A DNA stretch of 64,000 bases from Xylanimonas protaetiae (GCF_004135385.1 NZ_CP035493.1:2981440-3045439); one strand, 5' to 3'; counted from the stretch's first letter, positions 42,104-52,386 are shown. The notes: generated by a model from the letters alone, not told the origin. Numbers and translations are program-made.

Positions 42104-42550
42104 ATGGCTGACGTGCTGGTCCTCAACGCCGGCTACGAGCCGCTGCACCGTGTGTCGGTGCGGCACGCCATCCACATGCTCGTGCGCGGGGTCGCCGTGG
42201 TCGAGGAGTCGGTGGGGGAGCGGACGTTCGGGCCCTACCCGCTGCCGCGCGTGCTGCGCCTGGTGCGGTACGTGGCGATGCGGTGGCGCTACCGGCGCGA
42301 CCAGGCGCCGTCGTGCACCAAGGCCGGCGTGCGGGCCCGCGACGGGCGCTGCGCGTACTGCGGCGGCCCGGCGGACACCGTGGACCACGTGCTGCCGCGC
42401 TCGCGCGGGGGAGCGTCGTCGTGGCTGAACCTCGTGGCGGCCTGCTCGGCGTGCAACGGGTTCAAGGCGGACCGCACGCCCGCGGAGGCGGGCATGGAGC
42501 TGCTGCTCACCCCGCACGTGCCGGACGCGGGCTGGGTCGGGGCGGCCTAG
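42104..42550 (+). CDS. HNH endonuclease family protein
   Basis: 148 aa. An N-terminal region begins [24 protein letters not shown], followed by an HNH core with CAYCG (first zinc CxxC), [18 protein letters not shown] (catalytic His and Asn) and CSACNGFK (second CxxC). This layout is typical of the small stand-alone actinobacterial HNH proteins of unknown biological role. ATG 42104 with GAAGGAGG upstream. It is preceded by a leader ORF and hairpins that may control it. Confidence 0.92.
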   Translation: MADVLVLNAGYEPLHRVSVRHAIHMLVRGVAVVEESVGERTFGPYPLPRVLRLVRYVAMRWRYRRDQAPSCTKAGVRARDGRCAYCGGPADTVDHVLPRSRGGASSWLNLVAACSACNGFKADRTPAEAGMELLLTPHVPDAGWVGAA

Positions 42551-42631
42551 CCCGGCAGGGTCCGCCGGCAGGGTCCGTCCAGTGGGTGATCGGGGCAACG
42601 ATCGGATCGTTTCGGGTGCAGAATGGCACCG

Positions 42632-44554
42632 ATGCCCTCCGCCGTAGCCCCGACGCCCACGCCCGCCTCCCTCCCTGCCGCCGAGCGCTCCACGGTCGCC
42701 GCGCTGCTGCGGCTCATGCCGTTCATCCGCCCGGCGCTGCCGCGCATCGTCGGCGGCATGGCCTCCGCCCTCGGCGCCTCGCTGGCCGCTCTCGCGATCC
42801 CGCGCGTCCTGCAGCACCTCGTCGACGGCCCGCTCGCCGAGGGCGCCCGCGACCAGGACGCGTCCGCCCTGTGGGGCGCGATCGGCCTCGTCCTGGCCCT
42901 CGGCCTCGCCGAGGCCGGCCTCATCCTGGCCCGCCGCAACCTCGTCATGCTGCCCGGCACCAAGGTCGAGGCGGTCATGCGCATGGCGCTGTTCCGCCAC
43001 CTGCAGGACCTGCCCGTCGCGTTCCACGACCGGTGGGCCGGCGGGCAGCTGCTGTCCCGGTCGATGTCCGACCTGGGCCTGCTGCGCCGCTGGCTCGTGT
43101 TCGGCCTCGTGCAGCTCGTCGTGTCCGTGGCCACGGTCGTCGTCGGCGTCGGGCTGCTCGTGGCGACCACGGGCTGGCTCGGGCTCGTCTACCTGGCCGG
43201 GGCGGTGCCCGTGACCGTGATCGCGTTCCGGTTCGCGCGCCGGTACCGGGTCATCGCGCGGCGCTCCCAGGACCAGGCGGGCGACCTGGCCACCACGGTC
43301 GAGGAGTCGGTGCACGGCATCCGCGTCCTCAAGGCGTTCGGCCGCGGCCGGGACGCGCTCGACTCCTTCACGGGGCAGGCCGAGCGGCTGCGCACCACCG
43401 AGCTGGCCAAGGCGCGCTCGCAGGCGTCCGTCAACGTCGCCCTGACCCTCATCCCGGAGCTGACGCTCGCGGTCTGCCTCGTGCTCGGGGCGCTGCTGGC
43501 CCACGACGGGCAGCTGACGGTCGGGTCGCTGACGGCGTTCTTCGCCACGGTCGCCGTCATCAACGGTCCCGTCGTCGACCTGGGCATGACGCTGTCGATG
43601 ACGCTCAACGCGCGCACCGCCGTCGACCGGTACTTCGACGTGCTCACCACCGCCAACCCGCTGACCGACCCCGCGGAGCCGGCCGCGCCGGGGGAGCCGC
43701 ACGGGCACGTGCGGCTGCGCGACGTGACGTTCCGGTACGACGACGCGGCCGTGCCCGTGCTGGAGCACGTCGACCTCGACCTGCCCGCCGGCACCACGAC
43801 CGCGCTCGTCGGGCTCACCGGGTCCGGCAAGTCGACGCTCGCGATGCTGCTGCCGCGCCTCTACGACGTCACGTCGGGCTCCGTCGAGCTCGACGGCGTC
43901 GACGTGCGCCACCTGCGCCGCGCCGACGTGCGCCAGGCCGTCGCCGTCGCGTTCGAGGACCCGACGCTGTTCTCCGCGTCCGTGCGCGACAACGTCCTCC
44001 TCGGCGTCGACGACGCCCTGCCCGGCGCCGTCAAGGAGGAGCTGCTCGCCGAGGCCCTCGACGTCGCCCAGGCGCACTTCGCCGCCCGCCTGCCACAGGG
44101 CGTCGAGACCCGCATCGGCGAGGAGGGCCTGTCCCTGTCCGGCGGGCAGCGCCAGCGCCTCGCCCTGGCCCGCGCCATCGCCGCCCGCCCCCGCGTCCTC
44201 GTGCTCGACGACCCGCTCTCCGCGCTCGACGTCGCCACCGAGGAGGCCGTCACCGGCCGGCTGCGCGAGGTGCTGCACGGCACCACCACGCTCGTCATCG
44301 CGCACCGCCCCTCCACCGTCGCGCTCGCCGACCGCGTCGCCGTCCTCCAGGACGGGCGCATCACGGCCGTGGGCACCCACTCCGAGCTGCTCGCCACCGA
44401 CGCCCACTACCGGTACGTCATCTCCAGCCTCGAGGGCGACGCCGCCGAGCACGGCATCGGCACCCTCGCCGAGGCGCCCGCACCCCCCGACGCCGCACGC
44501 GACGGCGAGGACGAGACCCTGCACGACGACGAGGCGACGGGAGCCCGGCTGTGA
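42632..44554 (+). CDS. ABC exporter half-transporter, degenerate-site subunit
   Basis: 640 aa. Six-helix ABC_membrane domain (~25-320) and ATPase domain (~345-590): Walker [10 protein letters not shown] from 394, signature LSGGQ 502-506, Walker [13 protein letters not shown] with Asp527 where the catalytic Glu normally sits, and the His switch in IAHRPS. The Asp replacement marks the non-catalytic site of heterodimeric exporters. Partner is the next gene (overlapping start). Starting at 42632 uses CAGAAT seven bases upstream; an ATG at 42623 in the same frame is the alternative. Substrate unknown (multidrug or lipid-like). Confidence 0.9.
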   Translation: MPSAVAPTPTPASLPAAERSTVAALLRLMPFIRPALPRIVGGMASALGASLAALAIPRVLQHLVDGPLAEGARDQDASALWGAIGLVLALGLAEAGLILARRNLVMLPGTKVEAVMRMALFRHLQDLPVAFHDRWAGGQLLSRSMSDLGLLRRWLVFGLVQLVVSVATVVVGVGLLVATTGWLGLVYLAGAVPVTVIAFRFARRYRVIARRSQDQAGDLATTVEESVHGIRVLKAFGRGRDALDSFTGQAERLRTTELAKARSQASVNVALTLIPELTLAVCLVLGALLAHDGQLTVGSLTAFFATVAVINGPVVDLGMTLSMTLNARTAVDRYFDVLTTANPLTDPAEPAAPGEPHGHVRLRDVTFRYDDAAVPVLEHVDLDLPAGTTTALVGLTGSGKSTLAMLLPRLYDVTSGSVELDGVDVRHLRRADVRQAVAVAFEDPTLFSASVRDNVLLGVDDALPGAVKEELLAEALDVAQAHFAARLPQGVETRIGEEGLSLSGGQRQRLALARAIAARPRVLVLDDPLSALDVATEEAVTGRLREVLHGTTTLVIAHRPSTVALADRVAVLQDGRITAVGTHSELLATDAHYRYVISSLEGDAAEHGIGTLAEAPAPPDAARDGEDETLHDDEATGARL

Positions 44555-46335
44555 GCACCACCGACGACCTCACGCGCGACGAGTCCCGGGAGGCGCGCAC
44601 CCGCTCCCTGTCCCTGCTCGGCACCCTCCTGCGGCCCCACCAGCGCCTCCTGACGTGGTCCGGCGTCCTCGTGATCGCGTCCACCGCCGGACAAGTCGCC
44701 GGGCCCGCCCTCGTCGCCGCCACCGTCGACAGCGCCCTGCCCGCCCTCGACGCCGGCCGCCACGGCCCCCTCGTCACCTACGGGGCGCTGCTCGTCGTCG
44801 CGGCCGTCGTCGCCGGCCTCGCCAACGGCGCCTACGTGCGCGCCGCCGCCCAGATCTCCCAGGCCGTCCTCCTCGAGCTGCGCCGCCGCGTCTTCCGCCA
44901 GACCCAGCGCCTCTCCCTCGAGTTCCACGAGTCCTACACGTCCGGGCGCATCATCAGCCGCCAGACGTCCGACCTCGAAGCCCTCCGCGAGCTCCTCGAC
45001 GGCGGCCTCACCGGCGTCGTGTCCTCCGTCCTCTCGATGGTGTTCACCGCCGTCGGCCTCGCCCTCATCGACTGGCGCTCCGCGCTCGTGCTCGCCGTCG
45101 CGATGGTCCCCGCCTGGCTGCTCACCCGCTGGTTCCAGCGGCGCTCACAGCTCTTCTACCGCCAGCAGCGCACCGCGTCCGCCCGCCTCATCGTCAAGTT
45201 CGTCGAGACCATGACAGGCATGCGCGCCGTCCAGGCGTTCCGCCGCGAGGCCACCACCGAGCACGACTACGACCGCTTCGCCGAGGAGTACCGGCAGGCC
45301 AACCTCGACACCTTCTCCCTCAACGGGCGCTACCAGCCCGGGCTCGTCCTCATCGGCAACCTCACCGTCGTCGCCGCCCTCGCCTACGGCGGCTGGCGCG
45401 TCTTCCAGGGCGACCTCACCGTCGGCGTCCTCGTCGCCGCCCTCCTCTACGTCAAGCGGTTCTTCCAGCCGATCCAGCAGGTCGGCATGTTCTACAACTC
45501 GTTCCAGTCGGCCGCCGCCGCCCTCGAGAAGCTCTCCGCCCTCCTCGCCGAAGAGCCCACCGTCGTCGAGCCCGCCACCCCCGTCCCGCTGCGCACCGCC
45601 CGCGGCGACGTCCGGCTCGACCACGTCACCTTCCGCTACCCGCGCGGCCCCGTCGTCCTGCCCGACCTCGACCTGCACATCCCCGCCGGGCAGACCCTCG
45701 CCCTCGTCGGCACCACCGGCGCCGGCAAGTCCACCCTCGCCAAGCTCGTCACCCGCTTCTACGACGCCTCCAGCGGCCACGTCCGGCTCGACGACGTCGA
45801 CGTGCGCGACCTCGCCACCCCCGACCTGCGCCGCGCCGTCGTCATGGTCACCCAGGAGGCCTACCTGTTCTCCGGCTCCGTGCGCGAGAACATCGCCCTC
45901 GGCCGCCCCGACGCCACCCAGGCCGAGATCGAGGCCGCCGCCCGCGCCGTCGGCGCCCACGGCTTCATCACCGCCATGCCCGACGGGTACGACACCGACG
46001 TCAACAAGCGCGGCGGCCGCGTCTCCGCCGGCCAGCGCCAGCTGCTCTCCTTCGCCCGCGCCTTCCTCGCCAACCCCGCCGTCCTCGTGCTCGACGAGGC
46101 CACGTCGTCGCTCGACATCCCCGGGGAGCGGCTCGTCCAGCAAGGCCTCAAGAGCCTGCTGGCCGGGCGGACGGCCATCATCATCGCCCACCGCCTCTCC
46201 ACCGTCGCCGGCGCCGACCGCGTCCTCGTCATGGAGCACGGCCGCATCATCGAGGACGGCACCCCCGCCCAGCTCATCGCCGCCGACGGGCACTACGCCC
46301 GCCTCCACAACGCCTGGCAGGACTCCCTCGTCTGA
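44551..46335 (+). CDS. ABC exporter half-transporter, catalytic subunit
   Basis: 594 aa. ABC_membrane domain (~30-310), ATPase domain (~335-580): Walker [10 protein letters not shown] from 387, signature altered to VSAGQ (491-495), canonical Walker [13 protein letters not shown] with Glu516, IAHRLS. The altered signature completes the degenerate site formed with the partner's Asp527, while this subunit's own Walker B and the partner's LSGGQ make the active site. That matches heterodimeric exporters such as TM287/288 and BmrCD. GTG start overlaps the upstream stop (GTGA). Confidence 0.92.
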   Translation: MSTTDDLTRDESREARTRSLSLLGTLLRPHQRLLTWSGVLVIASTAGQVAGPALVAATVDSALPALDAGRHGPLVTYGALLVVAAVVAGLANGAYVRAAAQISQAVLLELRRRVFRQTQRLSLEFHESYTSGRIISRQTSDLEALRELLDGGLTGVVSSVLSMVFTAVGLALIDWRSALVLAVAMVPAWLLTRWFQRRSQLFYRQQRTASARLIVKFVETMTGMRAVQAFRREATTEHDYDRFAEEYRQANLDTFSLNGRYQPGLVLIGNLTVVAALAYGGWRVFQGDLTVGVLVAALLYVKRFFQPIQQVGMFYNSFQSAAAALEKLSALLAEEPTVVEPATPVPLRTARGDVRLDHVTFRYPRGPVVLPDLDLHIPAGQTLALVGTTGAGKSTLAKLVTRFYDASSGHVRLDDVDVRDLATPDLRRAVVMVTQEAYLFSGSVRENIALGRPDATQAEIEAAARAVGAHGFITAMPDGYDTDVNKRGGRVSAGQRQLLSFARAFLANPAVLVLDEATSSLDIPGERLVQQGLKSLLAGRTAIIIAHRLSTVAGADRVLVMEHGRIIEDGTPAQLIAADGHYARLHNAWQDSLV

Positions 46336-46341
46336 CGACCC

Positions 46342-47796
46342 TCACCGCCCCCGCGGGTCCACCAGCACCATCACCGGCTCCCGCACCCACCAGTCACCCG
46401 ACGCCCGCCGCTCCGCCCGCGTCGTGTACCGGTACCGGAACAGCCGCACCCGCACCCACCGCGGCCGCCCACCCCCGAACGGGTCCACCCGCAGCAGCCG
46501 CAACGTCGTCGCGTCCGCCTCCAGCAACCGCTCCACCAGCACCACCACCCACCCCGACGGCGACCCCAACGGCACGAACCACAACGCCCAGTCCAACCGC
46601 AGGTGCCACGGCGCCACCTGTGGCGGACGCCGCCCCGGCTCGCACGGCTTCCCCCGGAACAGGTACTCCCGCCACACCGCCTCCACCCCCGGCCGCTCCG
46701 CGTCCGTCCCCTCCACCACCACCTCCTCCCGCCGCCGCGTCACCCGCCCGAACGCCCCGTACGCGTTCACCAGCCGCAACGGCTCGAACGACGCGTTCAT
46801 CAGCTGCCGCGGCCCCACCAGGTTCCGCGCCGGCCGCCACGACAGCCCCAGCAGCAACGCACCCACCAGCGCCGTCGCCACCACGAACGACGACGACGCC
46901 ACCGAGGTCGCGGCGCTCGCGGAGGGTGCGACGCCGGTCCACGACCCGACCGTGCGCCACACGCCGTCCGAGACCATCGCGGCCCCGAGGACCATGGCCG
47001 CCCAGTTGAGCCAGGCGAAGTTGCCGGTCAGCACCAGCCACGCCTGCGTGAGCACGACGACGGCGCCCGCGACCGACGGGAACGGCTGGGGGAGCAGCAG
47101 CAGCCACGGGAACCCGAGCTGCGTGACGTGGTTGCCCACCACCTCGACGCGGTGCCACCAGCGCGGCAGGTGGTGGGCGTGCCACGAGAACGGGCCGGGC
47201 ATCGGCTGCGTCTCGTGGTGGTAGTCGAGCGCGGTGAGGTCGCGCCACTCGTGCCCGCCACGCCACTTGATGAGCCCGGCGCCGAGCTCGAGCCGGAACA
47301 GCAGCCAGCGGGCCGCGACGACCCCCACCCAGGGCACGGGCTCGGCGTCGGAGCCCAGCCAGGCCACGAGGAACGTGGCCTCGCACAGCAGCGACTCCCA
47401 GCCGAACCCGTAGAACCGCTGGCCGACGTTCACGACCGACAGGTACAGGGCCCAGCACGCCAGCAGCACCAGGGCGGGCACCCACCACGGCCCCCGCTGC
47501 GGCAGCCCGGCGACGACGGACGCCGCGAGCACGGCGCCGGCCACGCCGACGCCGACGACGAGCCGGTCGGAGTACCGCCGGTGGAACAGCGACGGCGCGA
47601 CGCGGAACGGCACCCGGGCGACGAAGTCCGGCACGGGCAGCAGCCCGTGCGACCCCAGCAGGGGCCGGAACTGGGTCACCACCTGGGCGAACGCCAGCAC
47701 CAGGAGGGCGGCCACGCCGCGCTGGAGCACCTGGCGGGCCACGTCGTAGTCGCCGGCGCCCCACCAGGCGAGCCCGTCGGTCACCGCCGTCGGCAT
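46342..47796 (-). CDS. lipase maturation factor family protein
   Basis: 484 aa, about 8-10 membrane helices. Characteristic LMF segments are visible: FYGFGWESLLCEATFLVAWL near 128-147, WLLFRLELGAGLIKWRGG near 163-180, WRDLTALDYHHETQPMPGPFSW near 183-204 and a C-terminal PWHLRLDWALWFVPLG. In animals LMF1 helps lipases fold in the ER; the bacterial role is unknown. ATG at 47796. Convergent with the ABC operon, six bases apart at their stops. Confidence 0.88.
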   Translation of the reverse strand: MPTAVTDGLAWWGAGDYDVARQVLQRGVAALLVLAFAQVVTQFRPLLGSHGLLPVPDFVARVPFRVAPSLFHRRYSDRLVVGVGVAGAVLAASVVAGLPQRGPWWVPALVLLACWALYLSVVNVGQRFYGFGWESLLCEATFLVAWLGSDAEPVPWVGVVAARWLLFRLELGAGLIKWRGGHEWRDLTALDYHHETQPMPGPFSWHAHHLPRWWHRVEVVGNHVTQLGFPWLLLLPQPFPSVAGAVVVLTQAWLVLTGNFAWLNWAAMVLGAAMVSDGVWRTVGSWTGVAPSASAATSVASSSFVVATALVGALLLGLSWRPARNLVGPRQLMNASFEPLRLVNAYGAFGRVTRRREEVVVEGTDAERPGVEAVWREYLFRGKPCEPGRRPPQVAPWHLRLDWALWFVPLGSPSGWVVVLVERLLEADATTLRLLRVDPFGGGRPRWVRVRLFRYRYTTRAERRASGDWWVREPVMVLVDPRGR

Positions 47797-47857
47797 GGCT
47801 CCACGATCCCGCGGGCGAGCGGCGGGCGCACCTCCCGAACCCCGGCCCCTCCCTGGC

Positions 47858-47884
47858 TACAGTCAAGGATATGGCACTATCCTT
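47858..47884 (+). promoter_or_regulatory. fic promoter with AAGGATA/TATCCTT operator-like palindrome
   Basis: TACAGT (47858-47863) is a likely -10. A palindrome AAGGATA (47865-47871), six-base spacer, TATCCTT (47878-47884) follows at the expected transcription start. A further aaggat occurs at 47890-47895. Position and symmetry suggest an operator; the Fic protein's own winged helix is a candidate ligand. Confidence 0.5.
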
Positions 47885-47915
47885 AACCCAAGGATGGTCT
47901 CGGGAAGGGGACACG

Positions 47916-49256
47916 ATGCGCGACGGTGCGCTCTGGCAGCGCGAGCACCAGGCCGGCGACCTCAGCGCCATGCGCTCGGCCGACCGCCGCGGCGGCACCT
48001 ACCTGCGCTACTTCCCGGCGCCGCTCGACGAGTCCATGGCCCCGTACGTGACGGCCGAGGCGATGGCGACGGTCTCCGACGTCGCCATCGCCGTCGCACG
48101 CATCGGGCAGCGGCTGCGCGAGCGGCCCATGCCGATCCTCTACGCCACGCTCGTGCGCAGCGAGTCCATCTCGTCGTCCTGGGTCGAGGGGCTGCGCGAG
48201 ACCCCGCGCAACGTCATGGTGGCCCAGCTCCGCGAGCAGGACCCGGGCCTCGAGGGCTACCAGTTCGCGCGCCTGGGCACGGCCCGCACGATCCTGGGCA
48301 ACCTCGACTCCGTGCGCCGCGGCGTCGAGTCGCTCCGCGAGCCGTGGACCGACGCGTCCGTCCACGAGATCCACCGCGCCATCGCCCCGCACGCGCACGA
48401 CGGCGCCTACCGGTCGGTCGACGTGCAGATCGGCGGCACCTCGAAGGTCACGGCGTCGTACGTCGCGCCGCCGGCCGCGCACGTGCCGGGACTCATGACG
48501 AACCTGCTCGACCACGCCAACCGGTCCGGCGACACCCCGCTCGTCAAGGCCGCGATCCTGCACGCCCAGTTCGAGACGATCCACCCGTACGAGGACGGCA
48601 ACGGTCGCACCGGCCGCGTCCTCGTGCACGGCTACCTCGCCCGGGCGGGCCTGCTGGACCAGGGCGTGCTGCCGCTGTCCGTCGTGCTCCGCAAGGACAC
48701 CGACGAGTACGTCCGCCAGCTCACCGCGTACCGCCACGGGGCGCCCGAGGACCGGCAGGCCGCCGTGAGCGGGTTCGTGGCGTGGTTCGCCGAGACGCTG
48801 GGCCGCTCGTGCGAAGAGGCGGAGCGGGTCATGGCGGCGGCGGGGGAGGTCGAGGCCGACTGGGCCGAGCGCACCGCCCGGTTCCGGGCCGACTCGCGCG
48901 TCCACGCGGCGCTGCGCGTCCTCGCCGAGCAGCCCGTCGTCACGGCCCGCTACCTCCAGACGGCCCTCGACGCGTCCAAGCCGACCGCACGGACCGTCGT
49001 CGACAACCTCGTGGAGGCCGGGATCCTCGAGCCGTCCGGCGGCCGGTTCCGGCGCGCCGAGGTGTACCAGGCGTCGGCGCTGCTGCGGATGATGGACCGG
49101 CTGGTGCCGGGCGTGCAGCCGACGGCGCTGCCGCGGGCCACGCCGGCGTCCTCGTCACAGCCGTCGTCGCGGCCCACGTCGCAGCCGTCGTCGCAGCCCT
49201 CGTCGTGGCCCGCGCAGCAGCCGGCCGGGCGGCCCGAGCCTCAGCGCGGGCCCTGA
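47916..49256 (+). CDS. fic: Fic family protein with C-terminal winged helix
   Basis: 446 aa. An N-terminal helical part carries the inhibitory motif (S/T)xxxE(G/N), seen as SSWVEG in ESISSSWVEGL, which marks class II self-inhibited Fic. The Fic core has the catalytic HPYEDGNGRTGR. A DeoR/MarR-like winged helix spans ~325-395 and a Ser/Gln/Pro-rich tail ends the chain. It likely transfers AMP (or another group) to a hydroxyl side chain of an unknown target and may bind DNA. The start at 47916 has GGAAGGGG; an in-frame ATG at 47871 would be leaderless after TACAGT. The 3' end overlaps the convergent lysR-type gene by 16 bases. Confidence 0.9.
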   Translation: MRDGALWQREHQAGDLSAMRSADRRGGTYLRYFPAPLDESMAPYVTAEAMATVSDVAIAVARIGQRLRERPMPILYATLVRSESISSSWVEGLRETPRNVMVAQLREQDPGLEGYQFARLGTARTILGNLDSVRRGVESLREPWTDASVHEIHRAIAPHAHDGAYRSVDVQIGGTSKVTASYVAPPAAHVPGLMTNLLDHANRSGDTPLVKAAILHAQFETIHPYEDGNGRTGRVLVHGYLARAGLLDQGVLPLSVVLRKDTDEYVRQLTAYRHGAPEDRQAAVSGFVAWFAETLGRSCEEAERVMAAAGEVEADWAERTARFRADSRVHAALRVLAEQPVVTARYLQTALDASKPTARTVVDNLVEAGILEPSGGRFRRAEVYQASALLRMMDRLVPGVQPTALPRATPASSSQPSSRPTSQPSSQPSSWPAQQPAGRPEPQRGP

Positions 49257-50161
49257 GCCTCCGCGCCCGCGGCGACGAGCCGCGTCAGCAGCTCGCGTGT
49301 CGGGGGAGTGGGGGCGCCCACGGTCAGCGCGAGCACCTTGCGGCGCGCGCCCGGCAGCCGGACCGTGATGACGTCGCGCGCGTGGTGCGCCCGCAGGGCC
49401 ATGTCGGGCAGCAGGCTCACGCCGACGCCCTGTGCGACGAGCGCCTGGACCGCGAGCGTGTCGTCCGTCTCGAACGCGATGCGCGGCGCGAAGCCGGCCG
49501 CCGCGCACCGGGCGACGAGGTCGGCCCGGCAGCGGACGCAGCCCGCGATCCAGTCGGAGTCGGCCAGGTCGCGCAGCGTGGGGGTGGCGCCGTCGGCGTC
49601 GGCGGCGTCGGCGGGCAGCACCAGGTGGACCGGCTCGTCGAGCACCTCCGTCACCTGGAAGCGCGACAGGTCGGCCACCGAGCGCGTGTGCGCGACGTCG
49701 GTGTGCTCGAACACGAGCGCGACGTCGACGTCGCCCGCGGCGAGCGACGCCACGGCCTCGGGCGGCTCCGCCTCGAGGAGCCCGACGCCGATGCCGGGGA
49801 AGTCGCGGTGGAGCGCGCCCACCGCCGTCGGGACGATCGTGGCGAGCGCGGACGGGAACGCCGCGAGCCGGGCCCGGCCGGCCTGGAGCCCCGCGAGGGC
49901 GTCCAGCTCCCGGCGCACGCCCTCGACGCGGGCCAGGATCTCCTCGGCGCGGTCGGCGAGCAGGCCGCCCGCCTCTGTGAGCCGCACGCCGCGGCCCGCG
50001 CGTTCCAGCAGCGGCAGGCCCGCCTCGGACTCGAGACGCGCGAGGTGGTGGCTGACCGACGGCTGTGCGATACCGAGGTCGCGGGCGGCGGCGGTGAGGG
50101 ATCCGGTGCGGGCGACGGCGGCGAGCACCCGCAGCCGGGCGAGGTCGAGGTCGGCGGGCAT
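49241..50161 (-). CDS. LysR-family transcriptional regulator
   Basis: 306 aa. N-terminal winged helix (LARLRVLAAVARTGSLTAAARDLGIAQPSVSHHLARLE), then a periplasmic-binding-like effector domain from ~90. Leaderless start: TAACCT (50173 to 50168) lies six bases before ATG 50161. It is divergent from the Sua5/YciO gene across 51 bases; LysR proteins often control the divergent gene, but a translation-related gene would be an unusual target. Effector unknown. Confidence 0.92.
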   Translation of the reverse strand: MPADLDLARLRVLAAVARTGSLTAAARDLGIAQPSVSHHLARLESEAGLPLLERAGRGVRLTEAGGLLADRAEEILARVEGVRRELDALAGLQAGRARLAAFPSALATIVPTAVGALHRDFPGIGVGLLEAEPPEAVASLAAGDVDVALVFEHTDVAHTRSVADLSRFQVTEVLDEPVHLVLPADAADADGATPTLRDLADSDWIAGCVRCRADLVARCAAAGFAPRIAFETDDTLAVQALVAQGVGVSLLPDMALRAHHARDVITVRLPGARRKVLALTVGAPTPPTRELLTRLVAAGAEAQGPR

Positions 50162-50212
50162 GCCGCCAGGTTACCGGGGGCGGCGCCCACCAGGTGAAGT
50201 AGCCTCGACCGC
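50162..50212. promoter_or_regulatory. divergent leaderless promoters, LysR-type gene and YciO-type gene
   Basis: TAACCT on the minus strand (50173-50168) and TAGCCT on the plus strand (50200-50205), each 6-7 bases from its start codon, share only 51 bases. Back-to-back -35 regions would overlap between the two -10s. Confidence 0.55.
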
Positions 50213-50833
50213 ATGGCGCGCTACTTCGACGTCCACCCCGTCGACCCGCAGGCGCGGTCGATCGGACAGGCCACCGCGATGCTCCGCGAGGGCGCGCTGA
50301 TCGCCTACCCCACCGACTCGGGGTACGCGCTGGGCTGCCGCATGGACTACCACGACGGGACCGACCGCATCCGGCAGATCCGACGGCTGGGCGACAAGCA
50401 CCACTTCACCCTCGTGTGCGCGGACTTCGCCCAGCTCGGCCACCTGGTGCACCTCGACAACAGCGCCTTCCGGGCCATCAAGGCCGCCACGCCCGGTCCG
50501 TACACGTTCATCCTGCGGGCCCTGCCCGAGGTGCCGCGACGGCTCGCGCACCCGAAGAAGAAGACCGTCGGCGTGCGCATCACCGACAACCGCGTCGCGC
50601 AGGCGCTGCTGCACGAGCTGGGCGAGCCGCTGCTGTCGTCGACCCTGATCCTGCCCGGGCAGACCGAGCCCCTCACCGACGGGTGGACCATCAAGGAGGA
50701 GCTCGACCACGTGCTCGACGCCGTCGTCGACGGGGGAGAGGTGCCCGAGCGGCCCACCACGGTGGTCGACTGGTCCGAGGGATATCCCGAGGTGATGCGC
50801 GTCGGCGCCGGGGACGCGTCACGGTTCGAGTGA
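50213..50833 (+). CDS. Sua5/YciO/YrdC family protein (YciO type)
   Basis: 206 aa. The YrdC fold is shown by ALIAYPTDSGYALGC near 27-41 and TPGPYTFILRA near 92-102. KKKTVGVRITDN near 115-126 takes the place of the usual P-x-x-VR-x-P strand. The family includes TsaC/Sua5, which makes threonylcarbamoyl-AMP for tRNA t6A37. YciO-type members lack the full KRSxN signature and their activity is debated. Here IRRLGDKHHF stands in that place, so YciO is favoured. Leaderless ATG after TAGCCT. Confidence 0.85.
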   Translation: MARYFDVHPVDPQARSIGQATAMLREGALIAYPTDSGYALGCRMDYHDGTDRIRQIRRLGDKHHFTLVCADFAQLGHLVHLDNSAFRAIKAATPGPYTFILRALPEVPRRLAHPKKKTVGVRITDNRVAQALLHELGEPLLSSTLILPGQTEPLTDGWTIKEELDHVLDAVVDGGEVPERPTTVVDWSEGYPEVMRVGAGDASRFE

Positions 50834-50885
50834 TCGTCGCCCGGTGTTCCGGCGCCGGCCACCCACCCCCGCTAGGGTGCCCAGC

Positions 50886-52316
50886 ATGAGTGACACCGGC
50901 CTCCAGCAGGCACGCGACAAGATGACCGCGGCGGGCGTGGCCCCGGCCGCGGTCGAGACGTTCACCCGGTTCTACGGGCTCCTGGAGTCCGGCGTCTCCG
51001 GCCTGATCCGCGAGGAGGACGTCGACCCGCTGCCGCAGCTCGCGCGCGCCGACGCGCTCGAGCTCACCGACGACGACGCCGCGGCCGCGCTCGCCCGCAC
51101 CGCGATCATCAAGCTCAACGGCGGCCTGGGCACGTCGATGGGCATGGACAAGGCCAAGTCGCTCCTGCCGGTGCGCGGGGAGCTGACGTTCCTGGACGTC
51201 ATCGTCGGGCAGGTGCGCGCCACCCGCGCCGCGACCGGTGCCCGCCTGCCGCTCATCCTCATGAACTCGTTCCGCACGCAGGACGACACGCTCGCGCTGC
51301 TGGGCCGGTACGACGACGTCGCCGTCGACGGGCTGCCGCTGGACTTCCTGCAGAACCGCGAGCCCAAGCTCGACGCCGCCACGCTGGAGCCCGTGACCTG
51401 GCCGGCGGACCCGGACCTGGAGTGGTGCCCGCCGGGGCACGGCGACCTGTACCCGGCCCTGCACGCCGCGGGCGTCGTGCGGGCGCTCCTGGACGCGGGG
51501 TTCCGCTACGCGTCGGTGTCCAACAGCGACAACCTCGGCGGCGCGCCGGACGCGCGCATCGCGGGCTGGTTCGCGGCATCGGGCGCCCCCTATGCCGCGG
51601 AGATGTGCCTCAAGACGCCCGCGGACGTCAAGGGCGGCCAGCTCGTGGTCCGCAAGGCCGACGGGCGCATCGTGCAGCGCGAGACCGCCCAGACCCACCC
51701 GGACGACCTGGCGGTGAGCCTGGACCCGACGCGGCACCGGTACTTCCACACGAACAACCTCTGGTTCGACCTGGAGGCGCTGGCCGCCGAGCTCGACCGC
51801 ACCGGTGGCGTGCTCGAGCTGCCGCTCATCCGCAACGACAAGACGGTCGACCCGTCGGACGCGTCGTCGACTCCCGTGGTGCAGATCGAGTCGGCCATGG
51901 GCGCCGCGGTCGCGGTGTTCGAAGGCGCCACGGCCATCGAGGTGGGCCGCGAGCGGTTCCTCCCGGTCAAGACGACGAACGACCTGCTCGTGCTGCGCTC
52001 CGACGTGTACGCGCTGACGGACGACTTCCGCGTCGTTGCGCAGGTCCCGGCCCCGCTCGTCGCGCTGTCGAAGATGTACAAGACCATCGCGGACTTCGAC
52101 GAGCGCTTCCCGGCCGGCCCGCCCTCGCTGCGCGAGGCGACGTCGCTGACCGTCGACGGCGACTGGACCTTCGGCGCGGGCGTGCGTGTCGTCGGCGACG
52201 CCTACCTGCCCGACCCGGACGAGGAGCTCATCTCGCTCGAGGTCGACCCGGCGGACGCGACGGCAGAGGTCCCGGACGGCGCGACGGTCACGGCGGACGG
52301 CGTCCGGACCCGCTGA
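50886..52316 (+). CDS. UTP--glucose-1-phosphate uridylyltransferase, UGP2-like
   Basis: 476 aa of the eukaryote-like UGP/AGX fold. The nucleotide-binding loop is KLNGGLGTSMGMDKAKSLLPV near 78-98. Later markers are LMNSFRT, the PPGHGDLYPAL loop and SNSDNLG. It makes UDP-glucose for cell-wall, glycolipid or trehalose synthesis. The length and loop separate it from GalU. Leaderless ATG at 50886 after TAGGGT (50873-50878). It ends six bases before a 31-bp inverted repeat. Confidence 0.92.
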   Translation: MSDTGLQQARDKMTAAGVAPAAVETFTRFYGLLESGVSGLIREEDVDPLPQLARADALELTDDDAAAALARTAIIKLNGGLGTSMGMDKAKSLLPVRGELTFLDVIVGQVRATRAATGARLPLILMNSFRTQDDTLALLGRYDDVAVDGLPLDFLQNREPKLDAATLEPVTWPADPDLEWCPPGHGDLYPALHAAGVVRALLDAGFRYASVSNSDNLGGAPDARIAGWFAASGAPYAAEMCLKTPADVKGGQLVVRKADGRIVQRETAQTHPDDLAVSLDPTRHRYFHTNNLWFDLEALAAELDRTGGVLELPLIRNDKTVDPSDASSTPVVQIESAMGAAVAVFEGATAIEVGRERFLPVKTTNDLLVLRSDVYALTDDFRVVAQVPAPLVALSKMYKTIADFDERFPAGPPSLREATSLTVDGDWTFGAGVRVVGDAYLPDPDEELISLEVDPADATAEVPDGATVTADGVRTR

Positions 52317-52321
52317 CCCAC

Positions 52322-52386
52322 CCTTTCGCCGTAGTACCTGGTTGCGTTCTGGCGGCCAGAACGCAACCAGGTACTACGGCGAAAGG
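52322..52386. terminator. 31-bp perfect inverted repeat, bidirectional terminator
   Basis: 52322-52352 and 52356-52386 are exact reverse complements with a three-base loop (cgg). It lies between converging genes and contains the stop codon (52374-52376) and last few codons of the YigZ-type gene. On the plus strand the right arm contributes gaaagg, on the minus strand a CCTTTCG edge. Confidence 0.85.
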
